NCBI GenBank assembly: GCA_900552545.1 | Contig: USAL01000059.1 | Location: 1 to 10,445, forward strand | DNA length: 10,445 nucleotides | Source of the DNA: an uncultured Sutterella sp. | GTDB lineage: Bacteria; Pseudomonadota; Gammaproteobacteria; Burkholderiales; Burkholderiaceae_F | Direction of reading: 5' to 3' | Notes under the pieces: model-generated | Databases searched by the model: none | Told to the model about the DNA's origin: nothing | What the model saw: the letters and a program-made list of their open reading frames with translations, nothing else | Made by a program: the position numbers and the translations under genes | Shown here: positions 6,114 through 10,445 of the stretch, in pieces | How the letters are laid out: every line of letters starts with the position of its first letter | Position numbering within the stretch: the stretch's first letter is position 1

Positions 6114-6294
6114 CCGGTTGACTTCCATGAAGTTCCGACGTCCGAACGCTTCAACCACCGTCGCAACGTTGGTCTCCACGTTCATGGTCTACAAATCCCG
6201 ATCCCTCCCAAAGCACCCGTTTCCCCTTGAAAACAAGGAAAAATCAAGGGACAACTGCGCCCTGATGCGTGATCGTCGCACTTTCAGCGGTGCG

Positions 6295-7026
6295 TCATTT
6301 TAGCGCATAGCCCTTCTTCTTGAGAAACTCGCCCATGAAGGGACGCCGCTCGCGCTTTAAAACCGCCTCAATCCCGTTGACCCAGGTGTCGTCGCGCGGG
6401 TTCTTTGCGCGCGAGCCGAAGTACTCGTGCATGCGAGCGTCGTAGTCGGCAAACGTCTCGGGATTGGCGCGGCAGTAGCAGTTTTCCATGACGGTAACCG
6501 AAAGCGGCAACCGGGGCTTCTGCTCGTTCTTGTAGGCCGGGTGTCCGAAGGCAAGGCCCAGAAGCGGAATGACGTCCTGCGGAAGCTCAAGGAGCTTGTC
6601 AACCTCAGCAACGCCGTTTCTCAAACCCCCGATGAAGCACCCTCCAAGCCCCTCGGCCTCAAGCGCCGCCATGGCGGTTTGCGCGCAGATGCCCACATCA
6701 AGCGTTGCCGCCACGAGCTGCTCGCTCCAGCCGAGATCGGCTTCGGCGACCAACTCGGCGTTTCTGCGGTAGTCCGCACAGAAAACCCAGAACTCGGGGG
6801 CGTCGAGCACCTGCTTCTGGTTGCCGGAGAGCTCCATCAGGCGGCGGCGCTTGTCGTGGTCCGTGATGCGGATCACGTCGACCATCTGCAGAAAGCAGGT
6901 GCTCGAGGCCGCAAAGGTTGCCTCAAGAATCCGTTTGCGGACGTCCTCGGCAACGGGTTCGTCAAGATACTCGCGCACGGAAACGTGGCTGCGCAAAACG
7001 TCGCCCAGATTTGCGGGTTGGGTCAT
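6295..7026 (-). CDS. nfsA: NfsA-type FMN-dependent NAD(P)H nitroreductase
   Basis: A 243-residue flavoenzyme of the oxygen-insensitive nitroreductase group A, reducing nitroaromatics, quinones or chromate with NAD(P)H; cytoplasmic, dimeric in the family. Family segments in order: HVSVREYLDEPV (14-25, the FMN-binding Arg region), AASSTCFLQ (39-47), EFWVFCADY (78-86), GLGGCFIGGLRN (126-137), KPRLPLSV (170-177), then RDDTWVNGI (211-219) and RRPF. These match E. coli NfsA closely and the length is almost identical (240 there). The ATG at 7026 has GGGAG 7 nt upstream; a frame extending to 7092 adds an unrelated tail. It lies 129 bp downstream of panE on the same strand, with a stem-loop in the gap, so it may be co-transcribed or separately controlled. 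Confidence 0.92.
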   Translation of the reverse strand: MTQPANLGDVLRSHVSVREYLDEPVAEDVRKRILEATFAASSTCFLQMVDVIRITDHDKRRRLMELSGNQKQVLDAPEFWVFCADYRRNAELVAEADLGWSEQLVAATLDVGICAQTAMAALEAEGLGGCFIGGLRNGVAEVDKLLELPQDVIPLLGLAFGHPAYKNEQKPRLPLSVTVMENCYCRANPETFADYDARMHEYFGSRAKNPRDDTWVNGIEAVLKRERRPFMGEFLKKKGYALK

Positions 7027-7088
7027 GTTTTTTCTCCCATGTCCTTTTCGGGCTTCAGAGCCAAAAAGAACGGTAATCTGAAAATCCT

Positions 7089-7134
7089 GCATGTCGACTG
7101 AGGTCCTTGAGGACTCCGACAGCCGCCGACATGC
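7089..7134. repeat. Stem-loop between panE and nfsA
   Basis: GCATGTCG (7089-7096) and CGACATGC (7127-7134) are exact 8-bp inverted copies. The 30-bp interior contains GTCC/GGAC around a 4-bp loop (7104-7115), so the minus-strand transcript could fold a two-tier hairpin between the two genes. No T-tract follows, making an RNA-processing or stability element, or an operator, more likely than a terminator. Confidence 0.6.
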
Positions 7135-7155
7135 GCTTTACCTCTTGAGCCGCTT

Positions 7156-8082
7156 CTAGCGCCAGCTCGCCTCGATCGCCTTGATCTCGCGGTAGAGGCT
7201 CTCGTTGACCGGCACGGCAAGTCCGACCTGCTTGGCCTTTTCAATGAGCGTACCGGAAAAGAACTCGACTTCGGTCGGACGGTGCGCGGCCGTATCCTGC
7301 CTCAGGCTCGGCATGCCCTCGGGGTCAAGCGTGTCGCCCAACCGCACGTACTCCTCGAGATCACGGTTGGTGACGTCGACGTTGAGCCGCGCCGCGAGGT
7401 CGACCACTTCCTGCATCGCCGCGATGTAGCGCTCGCGTGCCGGGCCCGGGTGCTGGATGCTTGCGAAGGTCCCTTCGACCACGGCCACGACCTGATTGAT
7501 GCCGATGTTGAACATCCACTTGCACCAGATGCGCCGCTCGATGTCGTCTTCGTGCTGGTAGTGGATGCCGCAGTCGGCAAGAAACGCTTCAAGGGCCGCG
7601 AGCGCCTCGGCGCGCTCGGGGTGGGACTCGGGTACGCCCACGCAGAGCGTGCCCTGGTTCTTGCAGATCACCGCGGTGCCGGTGCGGCGGGCGGCCATGC
7701 CCTGCGCGACGCAGTGAACGACGGTGCCGCAGCCGATCTCGCGCTCGATGATCTCTTCGCTTGAGATGCCGTTTAAAAGCGAGAGGATGATGGTCTCAGG
7801 CCCCACGAGAGACTTGACCGAGGCAATCGCCTCCTTCAAGGCCGTCGCCTTGACGCCGAAGATGAGCAGATCGGCCTTGCCCTCGAACTTTTCGGGCTCG
7901 CTGAAGGTGAATTCGCACGGCCTGCCGTTCATCGTTGGGGGATTGGCACGGTAGCGGGCAAGACGCTCGCCGTCGGCAAGAATCGTCACGGCCTGTCTGC
8001 CGCAACGCTGGGCAATCAGATCGCCATAGAGAATGCCAAGCGCTCCCATGCCGATGATGGCCGCCTTTTTGATCGTTCGCAT
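7156..8082 (-). CDS. panE: 2-dehydropantoate 2-reductase (ketopantoate reductase family)
   Basis: A 308-residue NADPH-dependent reductase converting ketopantoate to pantoate in pantothenate and CoA synthesis. The N-terminal Rossmann motif is IIGMGALG (9-16). FGVKATAL (75-82), LLNGI (102-106), and the catalytic-helix pattern with Lys188, Asn192 and Asn196 (KWMFNIGIN) fit ApbA/PanE enzymes, as does the late RPTEVEFFSG (268-277) containing the conserved Glu. Start ATG 8082 has GGAG about 8 nt upstream; the frame extends 14 codons further without homology. The family contains paralogues acting on other 2-oxo acids, so the exact substrate is not certain. The neighbouring nfsA and DUF488 genes give no pathway hint. 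Confidence 0.88.
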   Translation of the reverse strand: MRTIKKAAIIGMGALGILYGDLIAQRCGRQAVTILADGERLARYRANPPTMNGRPCEFTFSEPEKFEGKADLLIFGVKATALKEAIASVKSLVGPETIILSLLNGISSEEIIEREIGCGTVVHCVAQGMAARRTGTAVICKNQGTLCVGVPESHPERAEALAALEAFLADCGIHYQHEDDIERRIWCKWMFNIGINQVVAVVEGTFASIQHPGPARERYIAAMQEVVDLAARLNVDVTNRDLEEYVRLGDTLDPEGMPSLRQDTAAHRPTEVEFFSGTLIEKAKQVGLAVPVNESLYREIKAIEASWR

Positions 8083-8284
8083 GTAAAAACTCCAAGACTG
8101 TCCCGGACGCCGGAAAAAGGACAACGAGCGAGGCGAGGGTTCGTAGGTTTGGAGAGAGCCATCCGCGCTGCCCGTTGGCGCATTCCCAAGGCGTCAATGC
8201 GGGTTAGATTGTACTGCGAGGGTTGTGGCGGCTGAGACTGGGTAGACGGGCTGACTTGGCGAAGGGGAAACGAGGGCCGCGCTG

Positions 8285-8800
8285 TTAGGAAAGCTCAAGC
8301 TCCGGCCACAACGGAGCAGTTTTGAGATCGACCGCAGAACGCTTGCCGGGTTTTGAAGCCTCGGCATAAAGAGGCACCACCGTCAGCGCCCCAGCCGAGC
8401 GATCCACCAATCGTTGCGCCACATACGTCCGGTGGCAGAAATTGGAATCGCGCTCAACGCAGAGCAGACAGCAATTTGTGGACTCAACAACCGGGAGCAG
8501 CTCCCGGATCTCCCTCTCCCGGTGGTCGAGGTACTTCATGAAATCGCGCGTGTCGGTGCTCCAGTTTCCATCCTTCTTGTAGCGATCCCTGATGAGCGAC
8601 GGGCAGCCGAGCGCCTTGACGTGGCGGTACGCGATTCCTCGGGCCGCAAGCAACGGCACCAGAGCGCCTCTTGAAAATCCGGGCTTTCGCGAAAACGGAA
8701 CGAGACGGACGTCGATCAGCGTCTTGACGCCGTTAAGCTCGAGCGCATCGAGCACCGCCGGCGCCGTTGCGCCTTCGTAGCCGATCGTGAAAACCTTCAT
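8285..8800 (-). CDS. DUF488 family protein
   Basis: A 171-residue protein with the DUF488 signature: MKVFTIGYEG at the N-terminus, GVKTLIDVRLVPFSRKPGFS (24-43), GIAYRHVKALG (55-65), and LLCVERDSNFCHR (112-124), the conserved Cys/Glu...CHR cluster. The biochemical role of the family is not established; the clustered Cys, Glu and His residues suggest a catalytic or metal-linked site. No clear ribosome binding site precedes the ATG at 8800; a TTG 12 codons upstream (8836) has GGGGGTG following rather than preceding it, so 8800 is preferred by homology. It lies between the HigA-like gene (192 bp upstream) and panE (202 bp downstream). Confidence 0.88.
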   Translation of the reverse strand: MKVFTIGYEGATAPAVLDALELNGVKTLIDVRLVPFSRKPGFSRGALVPLLAARGIAYRHVKALGCPSLIRDRYKKDGNWSTDTRDFMKYLDHREREIRELLPVVESTNCCLLCVERDSNFCHRTYVAQRLVDRSAGALTVVPLYAEASKPGKRSAVDLKTAPLWPELELS

Positions 8801-8910
8801 CGGGTTGGAACACTGCAGAAAACACCCCCGAAGCAAAATTTACCCCGGCTTCTGCAAAGGCGAGAGACTGGCTCGTCCTCGTGGAGGCTCTTGCGGATTG
8901 GTTTGCGTGC

Positions 8911-8924
8911 GCCGCCGCGGCGGC
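8911..8924. repeat. 14-bp perfect palindrome
   Basis: GCCGCCGCGGCGGC is its own reverse complement and lies in the gap between the HigA-like and DUF488 genes. Without a T-tract it is not a standard terminator. In a GC-rich genome such a palindrome may arise by chance. Confidence 0.5.
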
Positions 8925-8992
8925 TCAGTCTTGCGGCGCTTTGCGCACGAGTACGACGATACCCGACACCCGACCTCCACCGAATTCCCCGT

Positions 8993-9253
8993 CTAACTCT
9001 TTTGCGAATCCGCCTTGTGGCGGGCATCAAAATCAAGCCAAAATCGAGCCGATCCGCCAAACTTCGCTGCGATCGTCTCGGCCATTGTTTCGGTCAAGGC
9101 AATTCCGCCGCCCGGAAAGGACTCGAAGTCGGACGCATTGAGCCCCAGAGCGTCACGGATGGCCTCCTTCGTGGTCAAGCCATCTTCTTCTATGGCATCC
9201 TTAACCAAAGTTCCGGGCGGTATGGCCCCGTTGCTGTGAAAATTACTCGTCAT
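8993..9253 (-). CDS. HigA/VapI-like helix-turn-helix protein
   Basis: An 86-residue protein resembling HigA-type antitoxins: AIPPGTLVKDAIEEDGLTTKE (10-30) aligns with the IPPGE-L...E-G-L-S-Q-E start of the fold, followed by AIRDALGL, and ETIAAKFGGSARFWLDFDARHK (59-80), matching the A-x-x-L-G-T-S-P-E-F-W-L-N-L-Q end. The recognition-helix region (NASDFESFPGG, 39-49) departs from the usual pattern, so DNA specificity may be unusual. No HigB-type RNase toxin is adjacent. Instead it is divergent from the RelA/SpoT-type gene, 39 bp away, with a promoter whose spacer is a quasi-palindrome. It is likely an autoregulator; whether it neutralises the synthetase is inference. The start at 9253 is preferred to 9298, which would fall inside the neighbouring gene. 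Confidence 0.75.
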   Translation of the reverse strand: MTSNFHSNGAIPPGTLVKDAIEEDGLTTKEAIRDALGLNASDFESFPGGGIALTETMAETIAAKFGGSARFWLDFDARHKADSQKS

Positions 9254-9269
9254 TTCGTACGTCTCGCTG

Positions 9270-9298
9270 ATTCTAGGAAAGGCATCCCTTCCATGCAA
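9270..9298 (-). promoter_or_regulatory. Candidate promoter of the HigA-like gene, containing a quasi-palindromic operator
   Basis: On the minus strand TTGCAT (9298-9293) and TAGAAT (9275-9270) are 17 bp apart. The spacer (9276-9292) reads GGAAAGG-CATC-CCTTCC on the plus strand, an inverted repeat with one extra A. A dimer bound there would block this promoter and cover the ribosome binding site region and upstream edge of the divergent RelA/SpoT-type gene, whose start codon is the first base triplet of the -35 box. Confidence 0.5.
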
Positions 9299-10423
9299 AG
9301 ACTTCTCGAGCCCATCAGCCTTCAGTCCTCTGCCGCCTCCTCTCCGTCGCCTGAGGCCGACAAAGACGTCCCAACGACCGCCTCCAAGGCCGCAGTTCGC
9401 CGCGCGGGCGAGGCCTTGCGCAAATGCGACTCTCTCACCGAGGCCAAGTACAAGGAAGCCATGAGCGTTGTGTCCAGCTGGCGCTCAATGCATTTGCGGC
9501 CCATGAGGACAATTCATGCTCTCGTCGAACGGAAAATCAACGCGCTCGGGCTCAAGCGCACGATTGTTGCCTCGCGCGTAAAGCGCACGCCGTCGATCGT
9601 TGCAAAGTTGACTCGATTCCCCGACATGGGGCTTCAAAGGATGCAGGACATCGCGGGCGTCCGGGCCGTGCTCTCCAATGTGGACGACGTGCGGCGGCTT
9701 CACGCCGCAATCATGGATGGACGCCGCCGACAGTTGCCGGTCATTGCCCCGAAGGACTACATCGCCAACCCGAAGCCCGATGGCTACCGAGGCATTCACC
9801 AGGTCATCAAGTACCACTCGGGCTCGCCCAGATACGAAGCGTCAAGCGGCCTTCAGGTTGAGATTCAGATCCGTTCCTCCTTGCAGCACTACTGGGCGAC
9901 CGCAGTTGAGACGCTCGGACTGATCGAGAAATCGTCCTTCAAGACGGGCATTGGCGACGAACGGTTCAAGCAATTTTTCCGGCTTGGCAGCGCGCTCTTT
10001 TCCATTCGAGAAAGGCAGCCCATCGTCGAATCGCTCCGGGACAAGACTCCGCGCGAGATCGTCTCCGAATGCATGGCGCTCGAAAAGGAACTTTCCGTCT
10101 TTGAAAAGCTTTCAGCGTTCACATCAGCGATCAGCGTTGTCTCCGGCGTGCCCGGGCAGAGCAATGATGCGCTCTACCTCATCATGCTCGACGCGGCGGC
10201 TGGAACCGTTTCGTGGGTTCCCTTTGCCAGGGCGCAGCAGGCGATTGCCGAGGAGCTCTACACGATGATCGAGATGAAGGAAAAGCAAAGTCCGCTCGTC
10301 GACGTCGTGCTCGCATCTGCCAAGGATATGCGCGACCTGAAGCTTGCGTATCCCAATTACTTCATCGACACGCGCGCATTCATCTTGAGCCTCAAAGCGA
10401 CGTGCAAGGATTGCGGTCGATGA
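9293..10423 (+). CDS. RelA/SpoT-domain nucleotide synthetase, no hydrolase or regulatory TGS/ACT domains
   Basis: A 376-residue protein. After an about 65-residue N-terminal lead, the synthetase fold shows RVKRTPSIVAKL (95-106), MQDIAGVRAVL (117-127, containing Asp119), DYIANPKPDGYRGIHQVI (155-172) and VEIQIRSSLQHYWATAVE (189-206, containing Glu190), all typical (p)ppGpp-synthetase-type motifs. There is no HD hydrolase domain upstream and no TGS/ACT region; a helical C-terminal part of about 130 residues ends with a YPNYFIDTRAFI motif seen in longer stand-alone members. It may make (p)ppGpp-like alarmones or, like toxic small alarmone synthetases, modify another nucleotide or tRNA target; sequence alone cannot say. 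AGGAAAGG (9275-9282) lies 10 nt before the ATG at 9293. The frame is open further upstream, but only opposite the HigA-like gene. A possible next gene overlaps the stop by ATGA. Confidence 0.85.
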   Translation: MQRLLEPISLQSSAASSPSPEADKDVPTTASKAAVRRAGEALRKCDSLTEAKYKEAMSVVSSWRSMHLRPMRTIHALVERKINALGLKRTIVASRVKRTPSIVAKLTRFPDMGLQRMQDIAGVRAVLSNVDDVRRLHAAIMDGRRRQLPVIAPKDYIANPKPDGYRGIHQVIKYHSGSPRYEASSGLQVEIQIRSSLQHYWATAVETLGLIEKSSFKTGIGDERFKQFFRLGSALFSIRERQPIVESLRDKTPREIVSECMALEKELSVFEKLSAFTSAISVVSGVPGQSNDALYLIMLDAAAGTVSWVPFARAQQAIAEELYTMIEMKEKQSPLVDVVLASAKDMRDLKLAYPNYFIDTRAFILSLKATCKDCGR

Positions 10424-10445
10424 GGCGCTCGAACCTGACGTTGAC
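10420..10445 (+). CDS. Possible next gene, overlapping the synthetase stop (partial)
   Basis: ATG at 10420-10422 overlaps the TGA at 10421-10423 and opens MRRSNLTL before the window ends. ATGA overlaps are typical of translationally coupled partners, but eight codons cannot establish a gene. Confidence 0.35.

Larger units (their letters stand above)
5569..6294. other. Gene-free interval with several inverted repeats
   Basis: Although a long plus-strand frame is open here, its translation is a low-complexity Arg/Ala/Thr/Lys mix with no recognisable domain, and no good ribosome binding site precedes it. The strand is visibly purine-rich between about 5690 and 6090. Listed separately are hairpins at 5801-5827, 5934-5967 and 6081-6113. 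A weaker minus-strand terminator-like element may lie at 5698-5724: GCGCC pairing with GGTGC around a 5-nt loop, then TCGTC and seven T residues. A 45-codon minus-strand frame (6185 to 6048) has protein-like composition but contains the 6088-6113 hairpin and is not called. Confidence 0.5.

Noticed and set aside
5584..6303. 239-codon plus-strand open frame
   Set aside because: Low-complexity Arg/Ala/Thr/Lys-rich translation without domain, no ribosome binding site, and interrupted by inverted repeats; long open frames by chance are common at high GC.
8891..9292. Upstream extension of the RelA/SpoT-type frame by 134 codons
   Set aside because: The extension lies largely opposite the recognisable HigA-like gene, has no domain, and a good ribosome binding site precedes 9293.

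Overview
The window looks like chromosomal DNA from a GC-rich betaproteobacterium. The best taxonomic clue is the gene order fdxA, fpr, rnfB, nth, with a short RnfB lacking a membrane anchor next to endonuclease III, an arrangement typical of Burkholderiales. A gut-associated Sutterellaceae-like host is possible, but that is a guess from overall flavour. Nothing in the window resembles a complete phage, plasmid or insertion sequence.

Layout, left half (plus strand): the 3' end of a LysE/RhtB-type exporter with its own terminator (2-577); a long leader region with a good sigma70-type promoter (672-700); a 7Fe-type ferredoxin gene (fdxA); a 187-bp gap with a four-unit 7-bp GATC repeat; a ferredoxin-NADP reductase gene (fpr) ending in a strong terminator that contains what looks like the 3' end of a tRNA-Ser; an rnfB-like polyferredoxin; nth; and a TauE/SafE-type permease broken by an internal deletion and frameshift. 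The fdxA, fpr, rnfB and nth products all carry Fe-S clusters or use flavin, and form a low-potential electron-transfer and DNA-repair neighbourhood.

Centre: a YczE-like membrane protein gene on the minus strand converges on the broken permease, with a terminator for each strand between them. Positions 5488-6294 (about 800 bp) hold no convincing gene but contain four clear inverted repeats, one of which is probably the terminator of the next minus-strand gene.

Right half (minus strand, read right to left): a HigA-like helix-turn-helix gene, a DUF488 gene, a ketopantoate-reductase-family gene (panE) and an NfsA-type nitroreductase gene. They lie head to tail with gaps of 129 to 202 bp, so they may be several transcripts.

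The most interesting part is the right end. A gene for a RelA/SpoT-type nucleotide synthetase without a hydrolase domain (9293-10423, plus) starts 39 bp from the divergent HigA-like gene. That gap is a quasi-palindrome placed exactly between good -35 and -10 elements for the HigA-like gene, and it overlaps the ribosome binding site of the synthetase gene. The synthetase stop codon overlaps a possible start codon of a further gene (ATGA) that runs out of the window. This is the layout of an autoregulated toxin-antitoxin or stress module and is the best candidate for an undescribed system here. A second notable point is that the 7Fe ferredoxin has Arg in place of one conserved cluster-ligating cysteine, with an extra cysteine near its N-terminus.
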